In this document: in pieces, positions 1 to 8,301 of the stretch
Numbering within the stretch: position 1 is the first letter of the stretch
Layout of the letters: the number at the start of each line of letters is the position of its first letter
Source of the DNA: Lachnocurva sp029100405
Lineage (GTDB): Bacteria; Bacillota; Clostridia; Lachnospirales; Lachnospiraceae
Direction of reading: 5' to 3'
Assembly: GCA_046263755.1 (NCBI GenBank)
Contig: JBJYZC010000012.1
Span: 1 to 64,000 of the forward strand
DNA length: 64,000 nt
The notes under the pieces: model-generated
Database searches by the model: none
The model's input: the letters and a program-made list of their open reading frames with translations, nothing else
What the model was told of the DNA's origin: nothing
Made by a program: the position numbers and the translations under genes

Positions 1-147
1 AGTCTGTCATTCGTTTCCTTCGCTTTACTGCTTTTAGGTTTGTTATGTCTCCATAACGCGTTCTTTAAAAAATTCTCTCGTTTAGAATCTTTCAAGGTTG
101 TTTCATTGTTCAGTTATCAAAGTGCTTTGTGCTGTCTCGGTGACAGC
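1..147 (-). other. rRNA operon leader region (16S expected beyond left edge)
   Basis: On the minus strand the sequence just after the promoter at 154-182 reads as a transcribed leader with no open frame. It has a hairpin directly at the likely start site (131-136 pairing 142-147), a stretch reading ACTGAACAATG and CCTTGAAAG of the kind common in clostridial rRNA leaders and spacers, and a second hairpin (42-47 pairing 52-57). The mature 16S sequence is not inside the window, so the assignment rests on promoter strength and leader resemblance. Confidence 0.6.
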
Positions 148-153
148 TTATTA

Positions 154-182
154 ATATTATCAAATCTCAGGACTGTTGTCAA
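154..182 (-). promoter_or_regulatory. strong sigma-A-type promoter, probably of the rRNA operon
   Basis: Minus strand: TTGACA (177-182), 17-bp spacer, TAATAT (154-159). The -35 box is perfect and the -10 box has one mismatch. Transcription would begin near 147 and run off the left edge. It lies just downstream of tRNA-Ser, so the tRNA and the rRNA operon have separate promoters. Confidence 0.8.
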
Positions 183-211
183 CAGCTTTTTAAAATTCCT
201 TTGACTTGAAA

Positions 212-300
212 CGGAGAAGGAGGGATTTGAACCCTCGCGCCGCTATTAACGACCTGCACCCTTTCCAGGGGTGTCCCTTCAGCCTCTTGGGTACTTCTCC
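212..300 (-). tRNA. tRNA-Ser (anticodon GGA)
   Basis: The reverse complement folds as a class II tRNA. The 7-bp acceptor stem pairs GGAGAAG with CTTCTCC, followed by discriminator G. The anticodon loop is CTGGAAA on a CACCC/GGGTG stem, which gives anticodon GGA. A long variable arm and a GGTTCAAATCC T-loop follow. CCA is not encoded. It reads UCC and UCU serine codons. Confidence 0.95.
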
Positions 301-375
301 AAGCGTCTTACTTTACAGATTCCGGTTACCCGGCTTTGTATTCAGATGTCCTGCGCTCTCGCAAACGCATTTAAT

Positions 376-404
376 AATATATATCATGCAGGCATCTTTT
401 GCAA
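376..404 (-). promoter_or_regulatory. promoter of tRNA-Ser(GGA)
   Basis: Minus strand: TTGCAA (399-404), 17-bp spacer, TATATT (376-381). The start site would fall near 369, about 70 nt upstream of the tRNA. Confidence 0.65.
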
Positions 405-676
405 GCAGTATTTTCGAAATTTTTAAAAGTTAGACACTTTTGAAAACTAGATCAATATATCTGAATACGTCTACGCGGCGCTTCGCATGAAGCGAAAGCA
501 GCCTTACTGAATAAGCTGCCGGATTGCTTCGTGCTTCGCACTCTCGCAATCCTACAGGCATTCGCACTCTCGATCCGCTATAGCGTCTCTTCATGCTTAT
601 GCCTGTTGCCTTCGTAATCGCATCCGGTCTCTTACGAACGCAAGCGTTCGACGAGTCCGGATGCGTTCCGAAGAGC
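405..676. other. structured intergenic region after the ABC exporter
   Basis: There is no credible gene here. Several inverted repeats are present. The best is a two-level hairpin: GCATCCGG (620-627) pairs with CCGGATGC (657-664), and inside it CGAACGC (635-641) pairs with GCGTTCG (644-650). A second hairpin is CGCTTC/GAAGCG (479-494). Two near-identical GAGAGTGCGAA segments also occur on the minus strand. The 620-664 hairpin lies 13 nt after the exporter stop and could serve as a 3' stabiliser or a terminator, but it lacks a U-run. Confidence 0.5.
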
Positions 677-2791
677 TTATTCAGCAAACTGCGAGTTATA
701 CAGATCGGCATAGAATCCGTTCTTGGCGAGGAGCTCGTCATGGGTTCCCTGTTCTACGATATCGCCATGGTTCAGTACAAGAATGCGGTCTGCATTTCTT
801 ATCGTAGAAAGTCTGTGGGCAATGACAAAGCTGGTCCGGCCTTTCATCAGGCGGTCCATAGCGCTCTGGATCAGCTGCTCGGTTCTGGTATCGACCGAGG
901 ATGTTGCCTCGTCCAGAATCAGAACCTTCCGGTCTGCCAGCATGGCCCGGGCAATGGTCAGAAGCTGCTTCTGTCCCTGGGATACATTGGTTGCATCTTC
1001 ATTCAGAACCATGTCATAGCCGCCGGGAAGGGTACGGATAAAGTGATCCACATAGGCTGCCTTTGCCGCCTTTTCGACCTCCTCATCGCTTGAATCCAGA
1101 CGCCCGTAACGGATATTTTCCCGAATGGTACCAGAGAAAAGCCAGGTGTCCTGAAGGACCATGGAGAAATTATCTCTGAGCTGATGCCGGTCAATGGTCC
1201 GGATGTCTTTTCCATCCAGAAGAATGGATCCGCTGTTTACGTCATAGAAGCGCATCAGAAGTTTTACAAGGGTGGTCTTTCCGGCCCCGGTCGGACCTAC
1301 GATTGCAATCTTCTGGCCAGGTTCTACATGACAGGAGAAGTCCTTGATGATCATCTGGTCCGGATCATAGCCAAAGCGAACATGATTGAAGTCCACCTCG
1401 CCTCGAACATTTTCCAGCGTCTCGGCAGCATTTGCTAATTCATTATCTGTTTCTGCCTTCTGCGTATCTTCGATTTCCTTATCACCAGCACTACTCTCCG
1501 CCTTCTCCGGAAGCAGCACATTCGGCTCCTCTTCTTCCTCCAGGAATTCAAAGACTCTTTCGGCCGCTGCTGTCATCGACTGCACCTGGTTCATGACCTG
1601 TGCAAGCTGAGCCAGGGGCTGCTTTATATTTCCCACGTACTGGATAAAGGCCTGGATATCGCCGACTCCGATGACACCCTGAATGGCAAGCATACCTCCG
1701 GAGATAGCCACGCCGGCATAGCCCAGATAGCTGATGAAGTTCATGACCGGCATCATGACGCCGGAGATAAACTGGGATTTCCAGGCAGAGTCGTAGAGGT
1801 CTGCATTTGTCCTGCTGAACTCGTTCAGAGATTCCTGCTCACGGTTGAAGGCCTTGATGATCAGCTGGCCGGAGAAATCCTCTTCGATCTGTCCGTTGAT
1901 GATTCCCAGAGAATCCTGCTGACGGATGAAGTAATTCTGGGATTTTTTGACAATGAAGGAAACCAGAATACCGGATACCGGAATAACAACGACCGCGATC
2001 AAAGTCATCAGGGGCGAGATGGTCAGCATCATCACCACAACACCGACGAGCGTTGCAATCGAAGAGATGATCATGGTGATACTCTGATTCAGTCCGGTGC
2101 CGAGGGTATCGACATCATTGGTAATCCGGGACAGAACATCTCCGTAAGGCCGGCTCTCGAAATATTTCATCGGCATGCGGTCGATTTTCTCCGAGATCTC
2201 CCGCCGCATCCGGTAGGCAGCCTTCTGGCTGACCGAGGTCATGATCCAGCCCTGAAGGAAGCTGAAGGCGGCCGATGCGATATAGAGGGCCAGGGTCATG
2301 AGGAGGATTTTTCCGATCTTGGTGAAATCGATACCGCCGGTTCCCTGGATCTTACGCATGAGTCCGTTGGCCAGTTCCGTCGTCGCATGTCCCATGATCT
2401 TCGGTCCCATAACATTGAAGACCGTGGAAAGGATGGCAAAGATCGCGACAAAAATGACGGCTATCCGGTAGCGGCCGATATAGCGCATGAGCTTTCCGAA
2501 AGATTTCCGGAAGTCCTTCGGCTTCTCGCCGACCCGGTTTCTGTCCGGGCCTCGGCGGTTGGATGCCGCATTATGTTTCTTTCTGTATTCCGCAAGCTTC
2601 TTCTCCCGCGCAAGTTTTTCAGCGTCACGAGCGGAAGCCCTGTCTTTTTTATTTTTCTTATCAGCATCTGATTGGGATCCAGAGGCATCCTGTTTCTGAT
2701 TTTCAGTCCTGGATTCCATAGCAGAAGTCTTCTTCTCAGCCTCAGCTTCTAAAAGGGAGGCTTTCTTGTTCTGAATATTATCTTCTCGCAT
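677..2791 (-). CDS. ABC multidrug exporter, half-transporter B (consensus ATP site)
   Basis: This is one half of a heterodimeric type IV ABC exporter of the LmrCD/BmrCD/TM287-288 kind, with membrane domain fused to ATPase (704 aa). Residues 1-85 are a long lysine- and glutamate-rich cytoplasmic extension. Six membrane segments follow to about 345, then an acidic linker (EEEEEP and following), then the ATPase. Motifs seen are Walker A GPTGAGKTT, Walker B ILDEATSSVD with catalytic Glu, switch His in IAHRLST, and a degenerate signature VSQGQ. The start at 2791 follows a GGAGG; an upstream extension to 2929 is possible but would overlap the preceding gene. It overlaps that gene by 14 bp, which implies coupling. 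The substrate is unknown; the family exports drugs and lipids. Confidence 0.92.
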   Translation of the reverse strand: MREDNIQNKKASLLEAEAEKKTSAMESRTENQKQDASGSQSDADKKNKKDRASARDAEKLAREKKLAEYRKKHNAASNRRGPDRNRVGEKPKDFRKSFGKLMRYIGRYRIAVIFVAIFAILSTVFNVMGPKIMGHATTELANGLMRKIQGTGGIDFTKIGKILLMTLALYIASAAFSFLQGWIMTSVSQKAAYRMRREISEKIDRMPMKYFESRPYGDVLSRITNDVDTLGTGLNQSITMIISSIATLVGVVVMMLTISPLMTLIAVVVIPVSGILVSFIVKKSQNYFIRQQDSLGIINGQIEEDFSGQLIIKAFNREQESLNEFSRTNADLYDSAWKSQFISGVMMPVMNFISYLGYAGVAISGGMLAIQGVIGVGDIQAFIQYVGNIKQPLAQLAQVMNQVQSMTAAAERVFEFLEEEEEPNVLLPEKAESSAGDKEIEDTQKAETDNELANAAETLENVRGEVDFNHVRFGYDPDQMIIKDFSCHVEPGQKIAIVGPTGAGKTTLVKLLMRFYDVNSGSILLDGKDIRTIDRHQLRDNFSMVLQDTWLFSGTIRENIRYGRLDSSDEEVEKAAKAAYVDHFIRTLPGGYDMVLNEDATNVSQGQKQLLTIARAMLADRKVLILDEATSSVDTRTEQLIQSAMDRLMKGRTSFVIAHRLSTIRNADRILVLNHGDIVEQGTHDELLAKNGFYADLYNSQFAE

Positions 2792-5147
2792 GGCGTGTCT
2801 CCTCCAGTTCCTTTTCTGAAAGCTGTGAAGCAGCGATCTGCCGGTATACCTCACAGGTGTCCAGCAGCTCTTCGTGTCTTCCGAGTCCGACCACCTGGCC
2901 CTCATCGAGAACCAGAATCTGGTCGGCATTCAGAATGGTGCTGACCCGCTGGGCCACGATAATCTTGGCTGCATCCTTTTCCTGCTTTGCAAGCTCTTCC
3001 CGGAGCCTGGCATCAGTCTTCATATCAAGAGCGGAAAAACTGTCATCGAAGACCAGGATTTTCGGATTCTTTGCAATGGCACGGGCAATGGACAGTCTCT
3101 GTTTCTGTCCGCCGGAAACATTGCTGCCGCCCTGAGAGATATAGCTGTCGTAACGGTCTTCCTTTTCCTCAATGAAATCCTCTGCCTGGGCAATCCGTGC
3201 TGCTCTCTCGACTTCCTCATCCGTCGCATCCTGGCATCCGAAGCGGATATTGGATGCAATGGTGCCGGAAAACAGGGTTCCCTTCTGGGGCACGAAGCCG
3301 ATCTCTGCACGCAGATCCTGAAGATTCCGCTCCCGGATATCGACACCGTCAACCGTGATGGATCCGCCGGTGACATCGTAGAAACGGGGAATCAGGTTGA
3401 CCAGGGTACTCTTTCCTGAGCCGGTGCTTCCGATGATGGCTATGGTTTTCCCCGGCTCTGCCGTAAAGGTAATATCCTTCAGGGCATCCATCTCTGCACC
3501 CGGATAACGGAAACTTACATTATGGAAGCTTATGACTCCGGTCTTCCTTTCCGGAGTCTTCTCATCAGCAGGGCTTTCGATAGAAGGCTTGGTATTGATG
3601 ACTTCCTGGATTCGTTCCGCTGCCACACCGGCTCTGGGGAGAATGATGGACATGGCGGTCAGAATCATGAAAGCAGAAATAATGATCATGGAATAAGTGA
3701 TGAAGGAAGTCATGGCGCCGACCTGGAGAGTTCCCTCATTGACCCGGTGGGAAGCCACCCAGGTGATCAGGATGCTGAGTCCTGTCATGACAAACATCAT
3801 GGCCGGCATCATAAAGGTCATGACCCGGTTGGTAAAGAGCTGGGTCCGCTTCAGATCCTGATTGGCTTCATCGAAGCGCTTCTCCTCTTCCTTCTCCCGT
3901 CCGAAAGCGCGGACCACCATGAGACCGGTCAGGATCTCACGGGAAACCAGGTTCAGTCGGTCCACAAGCTTCTGCATGATCTTGAATTTCGGCATGGCAA
4001 CCACAACAAGGGTCAGAATGATTCCCACGATCACGGCAATTCCGAGGGCAATGACCCAGCTCATGTTGGCGTGGGACTGGTAGACCCGGATCACGCCCCA
4101 GACAGCCAGGACCGGTGCATAGAGTACCATGCGGAGAAACATAGTCGTTACCATCTGTACCTGCTGGACATCATTGGTTGCACGCGTAATGAGAGGCGAG
4201 GTCTGAAATTTATCCATCTCCGCGTTGGAATAGCCGATGACATTGTTGAAGACCTTGAGTCGGAGGTCACGGCCGACGCCGGCGCCGACACGGGAGGCGA
4301 CGAAGGAAACCGCTACTGCCACCATGGCCATGAGGAGTGCCATCAGCATCATCCGTCCGCCGCTGGCCCAGAGATAATTTTTCTGGACCTTGTCGACATT
4401 GACTCCGGCTGCTTCTTCTGCGGAAGATGCATAGCGGATGCCCATGGCCCGCATAGTCTGGCTGCCGATCTTCTTGACTGTCTTATTGATCAGCTTCCTC
4501 ATCTGGCTGAGCTGACTTTTGTCAAACTGGCCGCTCTGAATCATCTGCTCCAGAGCCGGACGAACATCGACATAAGTTGCCTTCTTTCCGTCCTCATCCT
4601 TAGCTGTGAAGACCTTGACATTCATCTTATAGGCCTTGGCGATTTCCGAAGCAGACATGGAATCGATTTTCTCCAGGGCCGCTTCCATCTGGGCCTTGGC
4701 AGCAGCTGCGGCGGTCTGGTTCTGCGCCTGCTCAGCCGCTTCCATCTGGCTCTTCAGCTGATTTTTCATCATGGTCCGGAAATCCGCTTCCGTCATATGT
4801 CCCATCTGATAAGTCATAACAATGGGATTCAGAAGGTCATCGTCGAGCCGGTCTAACTTTTTCGAACTCAGATCCTTCAGCACATAGTTGTCGCCCTTGG
4901 CCCTGTAGGCATTCTCCCACTCGTTCTTCTGCGAATCGCTCATGAAGAATTCGGCCTGGCTGTATTCCTCTGCCGTGATCTCTGTCGGCAGGATATGCTC
5001 GATGCCCTTGTTCTGGATGCCGGTATCGATAATGTTCTGGGTGTACTGGGGCATGGACATCTCGCAGTAGCCCTGCACGATCAAAAGCACAGCCAGAAGC
5101 AGTACCGATTTCCAGTACTTCTTCAAATTTGAAAAAATATACTTCAT
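2778..5147 (-). CDS. ABC multidrug exporter, half-transporter A (degenerate ATP site)
   Basis: This is the partner half-transporter (789 aa). The first membrane segment (about 13-30) is followed by a roughly 220-residue Ala/Gln-rich extracytoplasmic insert before the second, then the rest of the membrane domain and a C-terminal ATPase. It has Walker A GSTGSGKST and an intact signature VSGGQ. The residue after Walker B is Asp rather than Glu (VFDDSFSALD), and the switch His is Gln (VAQRVST). Together with VSQGQ in the partner this gives one dead and one live composite ATP site, as expected for heterodimeric exporters. The start ATG overlaps the marR stop as ATGA, so the genes form a marR-A-B operon. 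Confidence 0.93.
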   Translation of the reverse strand: MKYIFSNLKKYWKSVLLLAVLLIVQGYCEMSMPQYTQNIIDTGIQNKGIEHILPTEITAEEYSQAEFFMSDSQKNEWENAYRAKGDNYVLKDLSSKKLDRLDDDLLNPIVMTYQMGHMTEADFRTMMKNQLKSQMEAAEQAQNQTAAAAAKAQMEAALEKIDSMSASEIAKAYKMNVKVFTAKDEDGKKATYVDVRPALEQMIQSGQFDKSQLSQMRKLINKTVKKIGSQTMRAMGIRYASSAEEAAGVNVDKVQKNYLWASGGRMMLMALLMAMVAVAVSFVASRVGAGVGRDLRLKVFNNVIGYSNAEMDKFQTSPLITRATNDVQQVQMVTTMFLRMVLYAPVLAVWGVIRVYQSHANMSWVIALGIAVIVGIILTLVVVAMPKFKIMQKLVDRLNLVSREILTGLMVVRAFGREKEEEKRFDEANQDLKRTQLFTNRVMTFMMPAMMFVMTGLSILITWVASHRVNEGTLQVGAMTSFITYSMIIISAFMILTAMSIILPRAGVAAERIQEVINTKPSIESPADEKTPERKTGVISFHNVSFRYPGAEMDALKDITFTAEPGKTIAIIGSTGSGKSTLVNLIPRFYDVTGGSITVDGVDIRERNLQDLRAEIGFVPQKGTLFSGTIASNIRFGCQDATDEEVERAARIAQAEDFIEEKEDRYDSYISQGGSNVSGGQKQRLSIARAIAKNPKILVFDDSFSALDMKTDARLREELAKQEKDAAKIIVAQRVSTILNADQILVLDEGQVVGLGRHEELLDTCEVYRQIAASQLSEKELEETRHARR

Positions 5148-5608
5148 TCTGTCTCCTTTTTTTCTTCCGGGTTCAGGCAGACCCGGTTGATCTGGTCGTA
5201 GAGCTCGTTCAGAAGCGTCGTCAGGGTCTGGATTTTCTCCACGCCCATGCCCTCTGTGATCGCATCCACGGTCTGATTGATCCAGGCCCGTCCCCGCTCG
5301 GTTTCAGCGCACCCACTGTCTGTCAAAGACACGAGCGTATTTCTCCGGTCGGACGGGTCGATGGTTCGAACCACAAGGCCTTCTTCCTCCAGTCCCTTCA
5401 GAAGTCTCGACACTCCTGGTGCCGGCATCTGAAGCGTCGAAACCAGATCGCTCACACGCACTTTTCCGTCTGGACTGATCTCAGAAAGCCGCACCACCGT
5501 TCCCATAAGGATCATTTTCCCCCGGCTTGTGCCCGTCATGTGGAAGGCCGGGCCCAGCTTGTGAAAGCGGTTCAGCGCGCGTAAGAAATCTTCTTCCTCT
5601 TGAATCAC
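5144..5608 (-). CDS. MarR-family transcriptional repressor
   Basis: This is a winged-helix regulator of 154 aa, the normal MarR size. The DNA-binding region includes VSDLVSTLQMPAPGVSRLLKGLEEEGLVVR, and the wing carries the family motif DPSDRRNTLVSLTDSG. The chosen start is GTG at 5608, 7 nt after a GGAG; the longer open frame to 5680 lacks a good ribosome site. It is first in the operon with the two exporter genes and probably represses it through the palindrome at 5707-5745. Autorepression relieved by a toxic ligand is typical of the family; the ligand here is unknown. Confidence 0.88.
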   Translation of the reverse strand: MIQEEEDFLRALNRFHKLGPAFHMTGTSRGKMILMGTVVRLSEISPDGKVRVSDLVSTLQMPAPGVSRLLKGLEEEGLVVRTIDPSDRRNTLVSLTDSGCAETERGRAWINQTVDAITEGMGVEKIQTLTTLLNELYDQINRVCLNPEEKKETE

Positions 5609-5706
5609 AAATCTGCTCCTTTCTTCTATGCCTGGCTGGCAGGCCAAATATAGACCGCGGCCAGCTCTGGCTGATATCACTGTTGTTTGGAATTGTTGTT
5701 ATGGAT

Positions 5707-5745
5707 AATTATTAACGTGTATAATCGTTATCATTGTTAATAATT
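5707..5745. promoter_or_regulatory. concentric palindromic operator of the marR-exporter operon
   Basis: AATTATTAAC (5707-5716) and GTTAATAATT (5736-5745) form a perfect 10-bp inverted repeat. A second inverted repeat, ATAA (5721-5724) and TTAT (5728-5731), shares the same centre at 5726. The site lies about 100 bp upstream of the MarR start, where a repressor would cover the promoter. TATAAT occurs inside it on the plus strand and TTATAC on the minus strand. Confidence 0.7.
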
Positions 5746-5800
5746 GCTTGCGTTAAATAATACGCTGACCATATGGACATGTCAATAGGATTTTGGGAAT

Positions 5801-5838
5801 AAAAAAGACGAGCGAAAAGCTTTTGCTTCTCACTCGTC
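5801..5838 (-). terminator. intrinsic terminator of tRNA-Ser(UGA)
   Basis: Minus strand: GACGAG arm with an extended inner stem, an AAAA-type loop, CTCGTC arm, then TTTTTT (complement of 5801-5806). It lies 11 nt after the tRNA 3' end. Confidence 0.85.
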
Positions 5839-5848
5839 CATATACCAA

Positions 5849-5934
5849 CGGAGAGGATGGGATTCGAACCCATGTGGCGTTGCCGCCAAACGGTTTTCAA
5901 GACCGCCTCGTTATGACCGCTTCGATACCTCTCC
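5849..5934 (-). tRNA. tRNA-Ser (anticodon UGA)
   Basis: Class II tRNA on the minus strand. Acceptor GGAGAGG pairs with CCTCTCC, discriminator G. The anticodon loop CTTGAAA gives TGA in DNA. The long variable arm and the GGTTCGAATCC T-loop are clear. CCA is not encoded. Confidence 0.95.
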
Positions 5935-5944
5935 AAACATTGGT

Positions 5945-5974
5945 ATGTTACTATATTCGCCCATAATTTGTCAA
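5945..5974 (-). promoter_or_regulatory. promoter of tRNA-Ser(UGA)
   Basis: Minus strand: TTGACA (5969-5974), 18-bp spacer, TAACAT (5945-5950). It starts transcription only a few bases upstream of the tRNA 5' end, so little 5' trimming is needed. Confidence 0.65.
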
Positions 5975-6054
5975 TGCAGATTTTTGCTCAGTCTAAAAAT
6001 ACAGCAGATACAGATCGATCAAACCATTCCAGGAGCCCAAATATCGGTCTTCCT

Positions 6055-7461
6055 TTACCCCAGGTTCTCCTTGGTCAGGTTGTGGATCCACTTACCGCTT
6101 CGAACCATAAAGAAGCCGACCATCATCTTAATGAAATCCGCTGTCTGTACCAGAGCAAAAAGCGGAATGATAGGCAGGCTGGTGAAATGGGTCAGAAGGG
6201 CAGCCAATGGCAGCGTCGCAACCCATACAAAGCAGCTGTCAAACAGGAAGGTGATCCAGGTCTTTCCGCCGCTTCTCAGGGTGAAGTATGCCGCATTTTC
6301 ATATGCATAGACCGGCATGAAGCAGGCGCTGACCCGAATCAGACCGGTTGCGATCGAGCGGATCTCGGCTGAAGTATTATAGATCTGCGGGAAAAGGCCA
6401 CTAATTGCAAAAAGAAGGCTTCCGGAAAACAGGCATAATACAACTGCAATAAAAGCCAGACGATGGGCGTCTCTTTTGACCTCGTCTCCTTCTTTCCCGC
6501 TGCCAAGCTCCTGACCCAGGATAATAGCGGTCGCACTTCCCATGGCGATAAAGGCAATGTTGAAGACATTGGCAATGGTATTGGAAATATTGAAGGCTGC
6601 AACAGCCGTCAGACCCCGCAGGGAATACTGCTGGCTTAAGACCGTCTGACCCAGGGACCAGAGAGTTTCATTCAGTAATAAAGGAAAGGCCCGGAAGGAA
6701 ATGGTCTTTGCCAGTCCCAGAGGAATATGAAAATGGCTGAAGATCCCATGGACAAAGGGAAAGCGTTCGCTATGGCGGAGGAGCCAGATCACCAGAGAGG
6801 AAGCCTCTGCCAGCCGGCTGATCACGGTTGCGATAGCGGCACCGACAACGCCAAGGGCCGGAGCTCCGAGTTTTCCGTAGATCAGGATATAGTTACCGAT
6901 CAGGTTGACAGCGACAGCCAGAAGTCCTGCCTTCATTGGTGTCATGGTTTCTCCAAGTTCACGAAGGGTATCTGCGCAGACCTGAGAAAGTGCAAAAGGC
7001 AGAAGACCGATGCACATGACCAGGAGATAATGATGGGCGGCCGTCAGCGTTTCCGCCAGGTCCGCCTTGGATGCTCCGCCCGACAGCCAGAGAGAAGCCA
7101 GACGGACACCGGACGTCAGAAAGACTATAAGTCCAACAGCCACCAGAACCGCTGCCAGAATCAGCTTCATGCGGAAAGTGATCCGGATTCCCTCCTGGTC
7201 GCCCTTGCCGGCATATTGAGCTGTATAGATTCCGATACCGGCCAGGCCTCCGAAAATCATCAGATTAAAAACGAAAAGAAGCTGATTGACAATAGAAACC
7301 CCCGACATCTGGGTGGTTCCGATCTGACCGACCATGATATTATCCAGCATACTGACAAAGTTCGTAATGCCGTTCTGAATCATGATAGGAACTGCGATAT
7401 AAAGGGTATGTCTGTAGAACTTTCGATCATAAAGCCAATGAAGTTTCTTTTTTTCTGTCAT
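6055..7461 (-). CDS. MATE-family multidrug/cation antiporter
   Basis: A polytopic membrane protein of 468 aa with about 12 predicted membrane segments in two homologous halves, the standard MATE layout. The N-terminal TM1 signature region (VPIMIQNGITNFVSMLDNIMVGQIGT) with the conserved MVGQ-type turn is present. The family exports cationic compounds using Na+ or H+ gradients. The start follows AGGAGG at proper spacing. It shows only moderate similarity to the second MATE gene at 16.2-17.6 kb, so it is not a recent duplicate. The substrate cannot be inferred. Confidence 0.9.
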   Translation of the reverse strand: MTEKKKLHWLYDRKFYRHTLYIAVPIMIQNGITNFVSMLDNIMVGQIGTTQMSGVSIVNQLLFVFNLMIFGGLAGIGIYTAQYAGKGDQEGIRITFRMKLILAAVLVAVGLIVFLTSGVRLASLWLSGGASKADLAETLTAAHHYLLVMCIGLLPFALSQVCADTLRELGETMTPMKAGLLAVAVNLIGNYILIYGKLGAPALGVVGAAIATVISRLAEASSLVIWLLRHSERFPFVHGIFSHFHIPLGLAKTISFRAFPLLLNETLWSLGQTVLSQQYSLRGLTAVAAFNISNTIANVFNIAFIAMGSATAIILGQELGSGKEGDEVKRDAHRLAFIAVVLCLFSGSLLFAISGLFPQIYNTSAEIRSIATGLIRVSACFMPVYAYENAAYFTLRSGGKTWITFLFDSCFVWVATLPLAALLTHFTSLPIIPLFALVQTADFIKMMVGFFMVRSGKWIHNLTKENLG

Positions 7462-7475
7462 GTAACCTCCTTCTA

Positions 7476-7505
7476 TAAAATATAGACCGGTCTCTCAGCC
7501 GGTCT
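7476..7505 (-). terminator. probable terminator after ispD
   Basis: AGACCGG (7484-7490) and CCGGTCT (7499-7505) form a 7-bp perfect stem, 8-nt loop, followed on the minus strand by the A/T-rich run TATATTTTA. The U-run is weak. The 3' flank contains one of the AAATATAGACC motifs (7478-7488). Confidence 0.55.
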
Positions 7506-7512
7506 GTTTTTC

Positions 7513-8235
7513 TCACTCTTCTAACATTTTCTCAAGAATTGCTTTGCCGAAGACCAGGTCTTCCCTGGTTGTGATTTTGATATTGAAATAATCCCCTTCG
7601 ATCAATTTGATCCGAGGCCTTACGCCATCTGATAGACATCCCCCCTCTTCTACTACCATGGCATCGTCCGTGAGTCCTGCCATAGATAAGTCGGGATCCT
7701 TAGAAAGGAGCCTCTGATAGGCATCGAACAGTAACTTCCGTTCGAAAGCCTGTGGCGTCTGAATTTCCCATAATTTCGACCGATCCGGCGTATCCGTCAC
7801 AAAATGATCCAAATCGCCCTCCTTGATCGTGTTCTTTTCCGGCACCGCTGCGATGGCCGCCCTATATTTCTGAACGGCATCCATCATACGGCCGATGACC
7901 TCCTGACTTAAGAAAGGTCTGGCCCCATCATGAATCAGGACATAATCTCCCTCTGCCGATTCGAGACCCCGGAGAACAGACTCCGAACGTTCTTTGCCGC
8001 CCGCTACGACTTTCGTGACTTTTCGAAAGCCAAAGCGGTGCACGATCTCCTTGACGCAATAATCGATATGACCCGGAGTCACCACAAGAACGATCTCATC
8101 CACCGGGCTTTTCTCAAAGGCTTCGAGCGCATAATAAATCAAGGGTTTCCCCATAAGATCCATATATTGTTTGGGCAGGTCGGCATGCATTCTTTTGCCC
8201 GAACCGGCCGCCAGAACGATTGCACTATATTTCAT
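7513..8235 (-). CDS. ispD: 2-C-methyl-D-erythritol 4-phosphate cytidylyltransferase
   Basis: It catalyses the CTP-dependent step of the MEP isoprenoid pathway, forming CDP-methylerythritol. At 240 aa it matches the family size. The nucleotide-binding start AIVLAAGSGKRMHADLPKQY, HDGARPF and the TPQAF motif are all present. The start at 8235 follows GAGAGG at 7 nt; a longer frame begins at 8250. It is the last gene of the tsa operon, an association of isoprenoid and t6A genes best explained by shared transcription. TarI-type cytidylyltransferases are related, but no teichoic acid genes are nearby. Confidence 0.9.
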   Translation of the reverse strand: MKYSAIVLAAGSGKRMHADLPKQYMDLMGKPLIYYALEAFEKSPVDEIVLVVTPGHIDYCVKEIVHRFGFRKVTKVVAGGKERSESVLRGLESAEGDYVLIHDGARPFLSQEVIGRMMDAVQKYRAAIAAVPEKNTIKEGDLDHFVTDTPDRSKLWEIQTPQAFERKLLFDAYQRLLSKDPDLSMAGLTDDAMVVEEGGCLSDGVRPRIKLIEGDYFNIKITTREDLVFGKAILEKMLEE

Positions 8236-8301
8236 CACACATCCTCTCACCAGGTTGAAAAATCAGATGATCTTCGCAGAATCAGCCTGCATTTCCAAGA
8301 A

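Noticed and set aside
430..741. 103-codon minus frame after the ABC exporter
   Set aside because: Overlaps the exporter 3' end out of frame and lies in structured intergenic DNA with no ribosome site.
3522..4856. Long plus-strand open frame of 444 codons, rich in His and Asp
   Set aside because: Antisense to the ABC exporter subunit, with no ribosome site; the minus-strand protein has complete ABC motifs.
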